Notes under the pieces: model-generated
Databases searched by the model: none
What the model was told of the DNA's origin: nothing
The model's input: only the letters and a program-made list of their open reading frames with translations
Shown here: piece by piece, positions 42,620 to 51,267 of the stretch
Numbering within the stretch: the first letter of the stretch is position 1
Layout: the number at the start of each line of letters is the position of its first letter
Assembly: GCA_017416345.1 (NCBI GenBank)
Contig: JAFQCR010000033.1
Span: 124,001-188,000, forward strand
Length of the DNA: 64,000 nucleotides
Direction of reading: 5' to 3'
Source of the DNA: Clostridia bacterium
GTDB taxonomy: Bacteria; Bacillota; Clostridia; Oscillospirales; Acutalibacteraceae
Program-made: the position numbers and the translations under genes

Positions 42620-43309
42620 TCAGTTGTCCTTTTGTTGGCGTTGCATACGCTTCCAATTGAAGAAGCCGTACATATCGTTGGCGAAAAAGGCCACGAAGCA
42701 GACCACCATCGAAAGGTATTTTATGTCGGTCATGCTGGCCATTACCCAAAGCACTATCAGCACAATGTCGTTAGCCGCATAGGCCACGGCATAATAGGGA
42801 CTGCGGAACAGCGTGAGATACGATGCCAGAAAACTTGTGGTGACCGAAACGGTGCTCACAATAAGGTTTGCGTTACCTAAAGCGCCCAGAATAAAGTAAA
42901 ACGCAACCGTCACGAGGATCGCCGATACCCACATAAAAAACGTGTTGCGGCGGCTTAAAACAGCAACCTCCACCTCGTCGGAGTCCTTAAAAGGGTGGCG
43001 GAGCCACGAAATGACCGAGGCTAAAGCGATGGGTGCCGTCATACACATATAGGTCACCATTTCGCCGTAATAATCAAACGACCAGGATATGATACCGTAA
43101 AATACGGCAAAGATAAGGGTCAAGATCTGGCCGAAAACGTCGCCCTTGGCCACAAATATCAGCGCAGTAACACCGATAAAGGATGCCACGGTCGAAAGCC
43201 AGCCGTCGTTACTTCCAAAAACGCCCGAAGCGACAACGGTCAGCGCCGACACGATATAAAGCGCCCATTCAAAGCGGTTAAGTCCCGAAAAAGGATTGCG
43301 AATCTTCAT
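42620..43309 (-). CDS. pnuC: PnuC-family nicotinamide riboside transporter
   Basis: 229 residues with about seven membrane helices. The diagnostic region is GQILTLIFAVFYGIISW and, near the C-terminus, YAANDIVLIVLWVMAS and ANDMYGFFNWKRMQ, which contain the riboside-binding asparagine and tryptophan positions. PnuC proteins take up nicotinamide riboside or other vitamin B precursors by facilitated diffusion. AAGGAGTATTT precedes the ATG. No nadR or thiamine gene is beside it, so the exact vitamer is inferred from family only. Confidence 0.92.
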   Translation of the reverse strand: MKIRNPFSGLNRFEWALYIVSALTVVASGVFGSNDGWLSTVASFIGVTALIFVAKGDVFGQILTLIFAVFYGIISWSFDYYGEMVTYMCMTAPIALASVISWLRHPFKDSDEVEVAVLSRRNTFFMWVSAILVTVAFYFILGALGNANLIVSTVSVTTSFLASYLTLFRSPYYAVAYAANDIVLIVLWVMASMTDIKYLSMVVCFVAFFANDMYGFFNWKRMQRQQKDN

Positions 43310-43344
43310 AAATACTCCTTAAAAACAAAAAACACCTGCCCTTA

Positions 43345-43617
43345 GGGAGTTGCGGTTAGGGATAATTCGCCCAAAACAGCGACTTTTTGCAGTATAATGC
43401 GTCAAAAGCCCACGGTACACGTCAGTGTTACCGTAGACTTTTTCCTTTTATACCTACAAAAATTCATCTGTTTTGGGTGTCGGGCAGTTTTGTAGGATGA
43501 AATTTGAAGATGTTGCGAAGATGAAAAATGCAGGAATACTGCCGTATTTCAAGGCTTTTCAGCGAGCGGCGGCTCAAATTTCACCGAAAAACCGATTTCT
43601 CCCTAATCGCAACTCCC
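43345..43617. mobile_element. MITE-like element with terminal inverted repeats
   Basis: A 273-bp element bounded by GGGAGTTGCGGTTAGGGA at the left and TCCCTAATCGCAACTCCC at the right, which are inverse copies with one mismatch. TTA is directly repeated on both outer sides (43342-43344 and 43618-43620). Inside are further inverted arms, such as CACGGTACACGTCAGTGTTA pairing with CCGTAG, and ATGAAATTTGA with TCAAATTTCA. No transposase is encoded, so it would need one in trans. It lies between pnuC and the glycine riboswitch. Confidence 0.8.
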
Positions 43618-43803
43618 TTATCCGCACCTTCAAAGGCCTAACGATGCGAACAAAAAGCAAGCGACTGCTTCACTACCCGGCGGCAGTATCGTTTAATTCG
43701 ACTACATTATATCACGAAAAACACAGTTGTCAACCGCAAAACGCCGACGATATGTGCAAAATAACAAAATTTTGGCTCTGTACGAATTTTTTGCAGTTTT
43801 TTG

Positions 43804-43832
43804 TTGATTTAAAGCTTTTTATGTGCTATAAT
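43804..43832 (+). promoter_or_regulatory. Promoter of the glycine riboswitch transcript
   Basis: TTGATT at 43804-43809, a 17-base spacer and TATAAT at 43827-43832. Confidence 0.8.
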
Positions 43833-43847
43833 GCCAAGGTCAATTCC

Positions 43848-43975
43848 CGATGAAGCTTCGGAAGGGGCGACCCGACCGATAAGTGAAGGGGACTCTGGAG
43901 AATCCCAATTGATGGGTGCCGAAGGTGCAAGGAATAAAAAAATTCCGAATCTCTCAGGCAAAAGGATAGAGTCAG
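43848..43975 (+). promoter_or_regulatory. Glycine riboswitch
   Basis: Conserved glycine-aptamer core: GGACTCTGGAGAATCCC, GGGTGCCGAAGGTGCAA, and TCTCAGGCAAAAGGATAGAG. Only one full aptamer (about 43889-43973) is present; the upstream 40 bases with GAAGGGGCGACCCGACCGA may be the residual partner seen in singlet types. It precedes a symporter by about 100 bases, with a hairpin at 44022-44045 as the likely expression platform. Confidence 0.93.
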
Positions 43976-44021
43976 ATATACTTTATATATTAAGTATAAA
44001 TACTGATTTTTATTTTCTTCA

Positions 44022-44062
44022 GAAGTCGCTTTTCGGGCGGCTTTTATTTTTTTATTTTTTTG
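44022..44062 (+). terminator. Riboswitch expression-platform terminator
   Basis: AAGTCGC, loop, GCGGCTT followed by long T-runs, between the glycine aptamer and the symporter ribosome site TGGAGGG. Glycine binding probably controls its folding. Confidence 0.75.
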
Positions 44063-44076
44063 GAGGGTTCATTATT

Positions 44077-45531
44077 ATGGACAAATTTTTAGACACGCTG
44101 TACAATTGGGTGTGTACGGCGAACAGCTACGCAGCTGACTACATTCTGGTCATTCTGCTGGTAGGAACCGGTGTGTTCTTCACATTCAAGACAAAATTCG
44201 TTCAGATCCGTTGCTTTGGCGAGGGTATGAAAAGGGTCTTCGGCAATCTTTCGCTCAAGGGCGGAAAGCAGCACGGCGGTCTTTCTTCGTTCCAGGCCTT
44301 GGCTACCGCCATTGCCGCACAGGTCGGTACCGGTAACATCGTCGGTGCCTGCGGTGCCATTCTTGTCGGCGGCCCCGGTGCTATCTTCTGGATGTGGGTC
44401 ATCGCCTTCTTCGGTATGGCTACCATCTACGCTGAAGCAGTTCTTGCCCAGAAGACCCGTCAGGTCGACGAAAACGGCAATGTAGCAGGCGGTCCCGTTT
44501 ACTACATCCGCAAGGCCTTTAAGGGCGGCTTCGGTAAGTTCCTCGCAGGCTTCTTTGCAGTTGCCATCGTTCTGGCACTCGGCTTTATGGGCACAATGGT
44601 TCAGTCCAACTCTATCGGTGAATCGGTCAACACCGCAACCGGCATTGCTCCCTGGATCATCGGAATTGTCATTGTTGTTGTTGCCGGTGCAATTTTCCTC
44701 GGCGGTGTAAACCGTATCGCATCGGTCACCGAAAAGCTGGTTCCCATTATGGCTGTTATCTACCTTTTGGGCGGACTTATCATCATCGGCGTCCGCATCA
44801 AGTATATCCCCGAGACCATTGGTATGATCTTCAAGTACGCCTTTAACCCTGCCGCTATCATAGGCGGCGGTATCGGTGCCGCTTTGAAGTCGGCCATCAG
44901 CCAGGGCGCAAAAAGAGGTCTTTTCTCCAATGAAGCAGGTATGGGTTCAACCCCTCACGCACACGCTCTTGCCAAGGTTGACAAGCCTCACGACCAGGGT
45001 GTTGTTGCTATGGCAGGTGTGTTTATCGACACTTTTGTGGTTCTCACAATGACCGCTTTGATCGTTATTTCCTGCCTCTATGCCGGCAACGGTCCTCTTT
45101 CATCGGTTGACGGTACCGCTGCCGCCGTAGCAGGTGGCCTGGGCAAGACCAATATGGTTCAGAGCGCTGTTGAGATAGCGTTCACCAATCTTATGGGTGC
45201 AGGCATTGCCGCCAAGGTCGGTGCCATTTTCGTTGCCGTCTGTCTGTTCTTCTTTGCCTTCTCCACCATCCTTGGCTGGAACCTGTTCGGCAAGATCAAC
45301 TTCGAGTACCTCTTCGGTAAAAAGGCTGTAGTTGTTTACTCGGTATTGGCACTTGTATTCATCTTCCTCGGCTCTTGCCTTAAAAACGACCTTGTTTGGG
45401 AGCTGACCGACTTCTTCAACTATTTGATGGTCATCCCCAACGTTATCGCTCTGTTTGCTCTTAATAAGCTCGTCCGTGACGAGTCCAAGGAAGCCGCAGC
45501 CCTCAAAAAGGCCGCTAAAGCAAACAAATAA
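44077..45531 (+). CDS. Sodium:alanine/glycine symporter (AGCS family)
   Basis: 484 residues with about ten to eleven membrane segments and the AGCS signature GTGNIVGACGAILVGGPGAIFWMW; other conserved parts are SNEAGMGSTPHAHA and STILGWNLFGKI. It imports glycine or alanine with sodium. The start at 44077 follows TGGAGGGTTCATT; the open frame extends upstream through the riboswitch but that is not coding. Control by a glycine riboswitch points to glycine as substrate. A strong terminator follows. Confidence 0.95.
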   Translation: MDKFLDTLYNWVCTANSYAADYILVILLVGTGVFFTFKTKFVQIRCFGEGMKRVFGNLSLKGGKQHGGLSSFQALATAIAAQVGTGNIVGACGAILVGGPGAIFWMWVIAFFGMATIYAEAVLAQKTRQVDENGNVAGGPVYYIRKAFKGGFGKFLAGFFAVAIVLALGFMGTMVQSNSIGESVNTATGIAPWIIGIVIVVVAGAIFLGGVNRIASVTEKLVPIMAVIYLLGGLIIIGVRIKYIPETIGMIFKYAFNPAAIIGGGIGAALKSAISQGAKRGLFSNEAGMGSTPHAHALAKVDKPHDQGVVAMAGVFIDTFVVLTMTALIVISCLYAGNGPLSSVDGTAAAVAGGLGKTNMVQSAVEIAFTNLMGAGIAAKVGAIFVAVCLFFFAFSTILGWNLFGKINFEYLFGKKAVVVYSVLALVFIFLGSCLKNDLVWELTDFFNYLMVIPNVIALFALNKLVRDESKEAAALKKAAKANK

Positions 45532-45548
45532 TCCGAATTAAGATATAG

Positions 45549-45595
45549 AAAAAACACAAGGTGTGGGCGAATGCCCACGCCTTGTGTTTTTTGTT
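45549..45595. terminator. Strong bidirectional terminator
   Basis: AAAACACAAGGTGTGGGC, GAAT loop, GCCCACGCCTTGTGTTTT. It lies between the symporter and the convergent GH39-like gene. Confidence 0.95.
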
Positions 45596-45612
45596 TATAT
45601 GTGGATTTTCTT

Positions 45613-46932
45613 TTATTCCTCGCAGTAGTATACCAACGATTGCGGTGGCAGGGTGAAGGTCGCCTTGCCATCCTCTACCTTGATGTTATCCACCCTTTCA
45701 AAGGTCTTGTCGGCGGTAAGCAGGGTGAATGAAACGTTGTCGGAGCAACCGTTGAGCGTAAGGGTTATCTCCTTGTCCCTGGGGTCGTCCTCGTGGGTGT
45801 AGTAGACCAGCACACCGGTCTTTCCGTTGCCCGATGCGGTAAGGCTGTAAACGTCTCCGTCGTCGCTGATACTTTTGCACTCGTCACCCGTTGCAATAAG
45901 CTTGGCTATGGCTAAAAAGGTGTAATATGGCTTTCTTGGACGCAGGGTGACACAGTCAAACGCTCCGTTGAAAACGCAATGCACTCTGAAATCGTAGTAC
46001 ATCATCATATCAATGGGGCAATGCTGTGCCTCTATCATCATGGCGGCGATAAATGCGGCACCCTTAATGTCGGCAATATCGACCAAGGTGTCGGCAAAGC
46101 CACCCCACCAGCTTTTTACGTAGTTCCACTCGTTACAATGGCTTTCGGTGTTTTTGTAGCCTGCCTCATCAAGATAGCGGCGGACGTTTTCGGCATCGGC
46201 TTTCAGCTTCCAAACCTTGTCGGTGTATATGTGCCACGAATAAAAATCCAACGGAACATTATGAGCCTTCATATACTTGCAAAAGCTCGCACCCCATTCG
46301 TGCAGCCAGCAAAGTGCAGGGCCGCCGATCTTTATATCGGGGAAACGGTTTTTGAGGTGCTTTGCGGCCGTGACAAAAAACTCAAAAAACTGCTCGGTGG
46401 TACCGCCCCAGGTGTTTTTGGTTATGGGATCCTGACCCTCCTCGGTCTCGGGCTCGTTCCATATCTCCCAATATTTTATATTATAGTGAAAACCGTTGGC
46501 CCAACCCTCGTTATAATGGGCGATGATATGCTCGCAGATGACCGCCCATTTTTTGAAATCCTTGGGCGGTAGGGTGTCATACTTTTTATCCCAATGCTCG
46601 ATGCTTTCACCAAGGCGGTAATAGGTTTCGGTGCCTGCCTCAAGCGTTGTGGCAATATATTGATCGGTCAGAAAAAAGTCGTAATTATCGGGGCTTTCGG
46701 GGTCGGCATCAAAATCACGGAAGATCTTGTTGACGTCCACCGAGTGGTGAAGTCCGTACTCATAGCACAAAGACGCATCGTGGTTGCGTGCAAAAGGGAT
46801 GTTGAGCTCCTTATACGCTTCGAAATTATCAAGATGCTGACTGCGTCCCTTTTTAATGGGTCCGTTGTTGACCGCATTGATGTGCTTGATGCGGCCGACG
46901 GTCTTATTAAAATCAACCTTTACGTTTGCCAT
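45613..46932 (-). CDS. GH39-like glycoside hydrolase (beta-xylosidase type)
   Basis: 439 residues of clan GH-A. The acid/base is E160 in YWEIWNEPE and the nucleophile E268 in HCNEWNY; DFYSWHIYTD and the C-terminal beta domain (VSFTLLTADKTFERVDNIKVE, then PPQSLVYYCEE) fit GH39 or the related GH51/GH39-like set. GH39 enzymes include beta-xylosidase and alpha-iduronidase. It has no signal peptide. AAGGAGGATTTTT precedes the ATG. The neighbouring leftward operon (47053-50273) is separated by about 120 bases. Confidence 0.83.
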   Translation of the reverse strand: MANVKVDFNKTVGRIKHINAVNNGPIKKGRSQHLDNFEAYKELNIPFARNHDASLCYEYGLHHSVDVNKIFRDFDADPESPDNYDFFLTDQYIATTLEAGTETYYRLGESIEHWDKKYDTLPPKDFKKWAVICEHIIAHYNEGWANGFHYNIKYWEIWNEPETEEGQDPITKNTWGGTTEQFFEFFVTAAKHLKNRFPDIKIGGPALCWLHEWGASFCKYMKAHNVPLDFYSWHIYTDKVWKLKADAENVRRYLDEAGYKNTESHCNEWNYVKSWWGGFADTLVDIADIKGAAFIAAMMIEAQHCPIDMMMYYDFRVHCVFNGAFDCVTLRPRKPYYTFLAIAKLIATGDECKSISDDGDVYSLTASGNGKTGVLVYYTHEDDPRDKEITLTLNGCSDNVSFTLLTADKTFERVDNIKVEDGKATFTLPPQSLVYYCEE

Positions 46933-47052
46933 AAAAAATCCTCCTTGCGGTGGTGTGAGCCTTACTGCTCACCTTTATTTTACCGCAGGGAGGAAATATG
47001 TCAATCTTAAATTCGACGAAAAATTTTCGAATTTGGCTAAAATTTATTTTGC

Positions 47053-48216
47053 TTATTTGCCCAATGCCTTTTTGATGTCGGCAAGCTTCCTTTCAAGGCT
47101 TTCGGGGGTATGGTCACAGCCCGTGCCGACATAGACTACCTTGGAAAGATAGTCCAGCGTTTTGGGGCACATATCAGGCCTATAATCGGGCACTATATCA
47201 CGGTTGGCCTCCATTTTAAAGGGGTCCATCAAGGGGTTAAAGGCGCCACGCTTTTCCATAATGGCCGTCCAATTGCGGTAAACGTGCTTGCCGGTGTTGA
47301 TGGGCACGGTGCCGCCGATGTTTTGAGCGAACTGTTCGGCTTCCTCGGCGGTGTCAAACCGGAAAGCAAGCGTGGTGCCGCAATCACCTTCAATATCGTT
47401 GGACGGAGCGAATTTTGCAATGCCCTTAAGGCTGTCCATTATGTATTTCTTACTGTCACGAAGACTTTTTAAAATAGAGTCCAGACGGTCGAGCTGAATG
47501 TTCATAACGGCGGCACAAAGCTCGTTTGAGCGGAACTCGTGACCGCAGAATTCCTTGGTGGAAAAGCCATTCAGCTGGTCACCGAAGAAGGCTACTGCGC
47601 TGCTGTCGTGGTAAATGAGCGCACGCTCGTATATCTCACGGCTGTCGGTAAGCAAAGCACCGCCCTCGCCCGAGGAAACGATCTTGTAATAGTTAAAGCT
47701 CAAGGCGCCTGCATCACCGATGGTGCCGAGACGCTTACCTTGGAAGTGGCCGCCGTCGGCCTGGCAAGCATCCTCTAAAACAAAGATGTTATGCTCACGT
47801 GCAATCTCCATAATGGACTTCATATCGCAGGGGAAGCCCTGAATATGCACGGGGATGATAGCCTTGGTGTGCGGTGTTATGTTCTTTCTGATATCCTCGG
47901 GGTCGATGGTGAGAGTCTCGTTGACCTCAACGATGACCGGCATTGCACCGACGGCAACGACCGCCATTGCGGTGGCAATGTAGGTGTACGCAGGGACGAT
48001 GACCTCGTCACCGGGGCCTATGCCCATTCCGACAAGCGCCGAAACAAGTCCTGCGTGACCGCTGGTCATAAAAATGGGGTATTTGGTATCAAATAATTTA
48101 CCGAGCTTTTCCTCGACCTGACGGGATTCCTTCAAGACCGACTCGGTTTTGAAAAGCTTTTTGGTTTCAATCAGCTTTTCAAGCTCTAAAACTTCTTCTT
48201 TACCCATTCTATACAT
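47053..48216 (-). CDS. DegT/DnrJ/EryC1/StrS-family aminotransferase
   Basis: 387 residues of the fold-type I PLP enzyme group: TSGHAGLVSALVGMGIGPGDEVIVPAYTY, VLEDACQADGG, and the PLP lysine K178 in SFNYYKIVSSGEGGAL. The family aminates keto-sugars or inososes and a few are dehydratases. It is the third gene of an operon with a TIM-barrel isomerase and a ceramidase-like protein, starting 12 bases after the latter. A keto-sugar or inosose substrate is inferred from this company. Confidence 0.9.
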   Translation of the reverse strand: MYRMGKEEVLELEKLIETKKLFKTESVLKESRQVEEKLGKLFDTKYPIFMTSGHAGLVSALVGMGIGPGDEVIVPAYTYIATAMAVVAVGAMPVIVEVNETLTIDPEDIRKNITPHTKAIIPVHIQGFPCDMKSIMEIAREHNIFVLEDACQADGGHFQGKRLGTIGDAGALSFNYYKIVSSGEGGALLTDSREIYERALIYHDSSAVAFFGDQLNGFSTKEFCGHEFRSNELCAAVMNIQLDRLDSILKSLRDSKKYIMDSLKGIAKFAPSNDIEGDCGTTLAFRFDTAEEAEQFAQNIGGTVPINTGKHVYRNWTAIMEKRGAFNPLMDPFKMEANRDIVPDYRPDMCPKTLDYLSKVVYVGTGCDHTPESLERKLADIKKALGK

Positions 48217-48228
48217 AACAAGCTCTCC

Positions 48229-49521
48229 TTAAAATTTTTCTTTGATATGGTTTATCGTTTCGTTTGCAAGCGCTATATCCGCATTGTCACAGAACTGCTG
48301 AATGTGTCCGTAAAGGAACATCGAAACCTCGTATCCGCCAGAAGGTTTTGCATCCTCGGTGATGAAATATCCCTCACTGCCGTTGGTGTTGGACAGTGTA
48401 AGCACCTTTTTGTCAGGGAATGCATTGTTGATTGCAAGACCGATTTCAGAGAAGGTCTCGTACGGAGTAGAGGCAAGCACAACATCACCAAGTGCGATAA
48501 CGGTCTGTGCCACCTTACGGCTCGGCTCATCTTTAAAGTCGGTATTGTACGATTCAACAACCGCCAAAAGGTTATCCTTGGCCATTTTCCCAACGTTGAT
48601 GGTCTGGCCTTCGTATTTCTTCAAAGCTTCCAAAGCCTCATCCTTAGGCATCCTCTTTTTAAGGGGAATTTCCAGCAATTTGAACGAGGTTTTTAACTGC
48701 ACGTCACCGTAATCAGCAAGCTTTTCGGCAAGCTTTACGGCATCGGCGGCCGCCTTTTCACCAAGCTCGTAAACGTAAGACAGGTCACCGACCGTTCTGC
48801 CGTTTGAGATTCTCGGGCCTACGTCACCCTCGGGACCGTTAAAGAAGGCCGTGATCGCACCGGTCTTTTCTTCAACGGCATCGGTCATAAGTCCCGACCA
48901 GTCACGGGTTATCTCGGTGTTCGTTCCTGCGGCGGTACCGTGGCAACCGTAGTGAATGATATTGGCAACCGTTTTACCGTTTTCATCGGCAAAGGATATA
49001 ACCGTCATCTTGGGGTCGAACGGTCCGTCGGGGTTCTGACCCAAAAGGATTTTTCCCGAAATCTTCGAAAGCTCGCGGCGGTTGATGCCCACAAGGCTCT
49101 TACCCTCTGAAACAGCCATTTTGACGGGCTGTGTGTTGTCAACAGCCTCGGCAACGGCTTCAAAGATCATCGGAACAAAGATACCGTCGCAGTATGCCGT
49201 GTCAATATCACCCCAACCCGTTTCACCTGCGGTGTTGGGTCCCGAATGGGTATGGGTTGCATTAAGCATAATGCTTTGCTTGGGGATCTTGAAGCGTTCC
49301 TCGAGCTTCAAAAGAATATCCTCGGCAAGACTTGTTCTGATAAGGCAGACCGTTGCGCTTATTAAAAGCGCCTCGGTTTCACCCTGCTTAAAATAAAACG
49401 CGGTGACGGTAAGGTCGTCGTTGATCTTTTTGGAAAAAACATCGGGTCGGTAGCCGTAAAGCTGACCGCCGATATTGGGTGTGATTATGCGTCTTGCAAC
49501 GCCCAGTTTCAAACTTTCCAT
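48229..49521 (-). CDS. Neutral/alkaline ceramidase-like protein
   Basis: 430 residues matching the N-terminal catalytic domain of the neutral/alkaline ceramidase family: LGVARRIITPNIGG, LNATHTHSGPNT (zinc histidines), HYGCHGTAAG and FFNGPEGDVGPR. It lacks the C-terminal immunoglobulin-like domain, so it is shorter than true ceramidases (about 650 residues or more), and it has no signal peptide. Similar short proteins sit in sugar operons, and amide or ester hydrolysis of another substrate is likely. The start at 49521 follows GAGGAGAGCAATT. It overlaps nothing and lies 12 bases upstream of the aminotransferase. Confidence 0.82.
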   Translation of the reverse strand: MESLKLGVARRIITPNIGGQLYGYRPDVFSKKINDDLTVTAFYFKQGETEALLISATVCLIRTSLAEDILLKLEERFKIPKQSIMLNATHTHSGPNTAGETGWGDIDTAYCDGIFVPMIFEAVAEAVDNTQPVKMAVSEGKSLVGINRRELSKISGKILLGQNPDGPFDPKMTVISFADENGKTVANIIHYGCHGTAAGTNTEITRDWSGLMTDAVEEKTGAITAFFNGPEGDVGPRISNGRTVGDLSYVYELGEKAAADAVKLAEKLADYGDVQLKTSFKLLEIPLKKRMPKDEALEALKKYEGQTINVGKMAKDNLLAVVESYNTDFKDEPSRKVAQTVIALGDVVLASTPYETFSEIGLAINNAFPDKKVLTLSNTNGSEGYFITEDAKPSGGYEVSMFLYGHIQQFCDNADIALANETINHIKEKF

Positions 49522-49532
49522 AATTGCTCTCC

Positions 49533-50273
49533 TCACAATGATTTCAGGTAATTATAGCTTGTTCTGAGGCTATCGATAGGGTCGGCAGGGCAAACGTCCT
49601 GCTCAACAACAAATTGCTCAATTCCGTTTTGCTTTGCGACTTTAAGGATCTCCTTAAAGCAAAGGTTTCCGTTGCCTATCTCGGCATAGGTGTGACCGCC
49701 TTCGGCAAGACGTTTCAGATCCTTCAAATGAAGAATCTTCACGCGACCCTTGGTTTCCGCCAAAAAGTACCGCACGTCATATCCGCCGTCATGCACCCAA
49801 TAGGTATCGGGCATAAAATCAACGAGCGACGGGGCGAACTTTTTGAGAAAATGACTCATTGCGGTTCTGCCGTCCGAAAGTCTTACAAATTCGTGTCCGT
49901 GATTGTGGTAAGAAAAGGTGAAGCTCTCGGCTTTGACCTTTTTGGCAAAGCTGTGTACCCTCTCGATGTATGCATCGGGGTCTTGGTATTCGTGAGGACT
50001 TGAGCTTATGCCGATATCGGGAATGTTGTATTTTTTGCAAATTCCGAACAGCTCTTGCTCATACTTTTCGCAAAAATTCATATCGACCAGAACTCCGACG
50101 GTCGAAAGACCTGCATCCTCCGAATATTTGGCACAGTCTTCCATTAATTCGACCGAGCCGAACAACTGCACCGAATCATAGCCGATCTTTTTTATTTTCT
50201 TTAAGGTCTGTTCAATTTCCTGTGTGCTTGTAAGTCTTGACCTTACCGTATAAAGCTGTGCGCCTAACAGCAT
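49533..50273 (-). CDS. Sugar phosphate isomerase/epimerase (TIM barrel)
   Basis: 246 residues of the xylose-isomerase-like TIM-barrel family (AP endonuclease 2 fold): LGAQLYTVRSRL, FTFSYHNHGHEF, DTYWVHDGGYD, KILHLKDL and FVVEQDV. HNHGHEF and KD-containing strands carry the metal ligands. The group includes IolE/IolI inosose enzymes and sugar epimerases. The start MLLGAQ at 50273 is set by GGGGTGGTGTCACA. It is the first gene of a leftward operon divergent from the AraC gene at 50419. Confidence 0.87.
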   Translation of the reverse strand: MLLGAQLYTVRSRLTSTQEIEQTLKKIKKIGYDSVQLFGSVELMEDCAKYSEDAGLSTVGVLVDMNFCEKYEQELFGICKKYNIPDIGISSSPHEYQDPDAYIERVHSFAKKVKAESFTFSYHNHGHEFVRLSDGRTAMSHFLKKFAPSLVDFMPDTYWVHDGGYDVRYFLAETKGRVKILHLKDLKRLAEGGHTYAEIGNGNLCFKEILKVAKQNGIEQFVVEQDVCPADPIDSLRTSYNYLKSL

Positions 50274-50331
50274 TGTGACACCACCCCTTTGCATTTTCAG
50301 TATATACAAAGGTTTTCACTTTTCAAACCTT

Positions 50332-50362
50332 AAAAATTCACAAAAAATTCGCAAAAATTCAC
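50332..50362 (+). promoter_or_regulatory. Three helically phased direct repeats
   Basis: AAAAATTCAC, AAAAATTCGC and AAAAATTCAC with their TTC cores at 50337, 50348 and 50358, that is 11 and 10 bases apart. They lie immediately upstream of the -35 box at 50369, a place typical for AraC-type activators. They could serve the divergent operon as well. Confidence 0.7.
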
Positions 50363-50368
50363 AACCGG

Positions 50369-50397
50369 TTGACTTTTTAAAGCCAATGAATTAAACT
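50369..50397 (+). promoter_or_regulatory. Predicted promoter of the AraC-isomerase operon
   Basis: TTGACT at 50369-50374, a 17-base spacer and TAAACT at 50392-50397, followed by CCGAGGTGATG ahead of the start codon. Confidence 0.65.
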
Positions 50398-50418
50398 AAA
50401 CATAACCGAGGTGATGAA

Positions 50419-51255
50419 ATGATTTACCAAAAAATGTTGACGGGCAAAGCCCCTTATTATCTGTTTTGCAACGATGTAAAGCCGTTTGCATCTCACCGTC
50501 ATCACGAGATAGAGCTTTCCTTCTGCCTTTCGGGTTCTTACAAAATAACCTGCGAGGGTCAGGATTATGAGTTGACCGAGGGGGATTTTGCGGTCATTCC
50601 GTCAATGGCGGCGCACTCCATCCCTGAGCAAGAGCCTTTAAAACGAAAAGCCTTAACGCTCGAGCTCGGCTTTGCTCTGTTGGGTGAATATTTCAACTCG
50701 TTTTTAGAGCAGGGTTCGGATTGTATGGTTATCAAAAAGTCCGATTTCGATAAGCATTGGACGTTTTGCGAATTATCCGATTGCCTCAGGCAAACCGCCT
50801 TGATGAAGGAAGACAAGGAAATGGATTTTGCAGAACTGCACATCAAGAGCAATCTTTATAAAATCTGCGCGTTGCTTTTTCAATTGTTTCAGGAGAGAAA
50901 TATCATCAATATTCCAAGCAGACGCACCGAGGAGGTCAAAAAAATCGATCTTGCTCTGGAGGCGATTTACGACCGCTATCCCGAGGCTTTGGATGTTGAA
51001 AATATCAGTAGCCTTTGTGGGTATAGCAAAAGCAACTTTTGTAAGATTTTCAAAAATGTCACGGGTGATACCTTTCACAATGCTCTCAATTCTCGCCGAG
51101 TTGAGATTGCTTGTATTTTGCTCCGCGAATCGGACGATACAATTGAGGAAATCGCCCGAAAAACAGGCTTTCTGGATTCAAAAAGCTTTTGTCGGGTATT
51201 TAAGGGTATGATGAACCAAACTGCGGGACAATACCGCAAAATAAATAAACTTTAA
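50419..51255 (+). CDS. AraC-family transcriptional regulator
   Basis: 278 residues: a cupin sensor (FASHRHHEIELSFCLSGSYKI, LTEGDFAVIPSMAAHSIPEQE) and a C-terminal AraC domain (about 180-276) with LDVENISSLCGYSKSNFCKIFKN and IEEIARKTGFLDSKSFCRVFKG. Downstream, 12 bases on, is a TIM-barrel isomerase; upstream, divergent, is the isomerase-ceramidase-aminotransferase operon. It probably controls both sides through the phased repeats. Confidence 0.93.
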   Translation: MIYQKMLTGKAPYYLFCNDVKPFASHRHHEIELSFCLSGSYKITCEGQDYELTEGDFAVIPSMAAHSIPEQEPLKRKALTLELGFALLGEYFNSFLEQGSDCMVIKKSDFDKHWTFCELSDCLRQTALMKEDKEMDFAELHIKSNLYKICALLFQLFQERNIINIPSRRTEEVKKIDLALEAIYDRYPEALDVENISSLCGYSKSNFCKIFKNVTGDTFHNALNSRRVEIACILLRESDDTIEEIARKTGFLDSKSFCRVFKGMMNQTAGQYRKINKL

Positions 51256-51267
51256 GGAGAGAGTGGA

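Noticed and set aside
43848-43975. Tandem (two-aptamer) glycine riboswitch
   Set aside because: Only the second set of conserved glycine-binding sequences is complete. The upstream part lacks the CTCAGGCAAAAGG element.
43831-44076. Symporter N-terminal extension of 82 codons
   Set aside because: The frame runs through the glycine riboswitch and its terminator. The ATG at 44077 has its own ribosome site and matches the normal family start.
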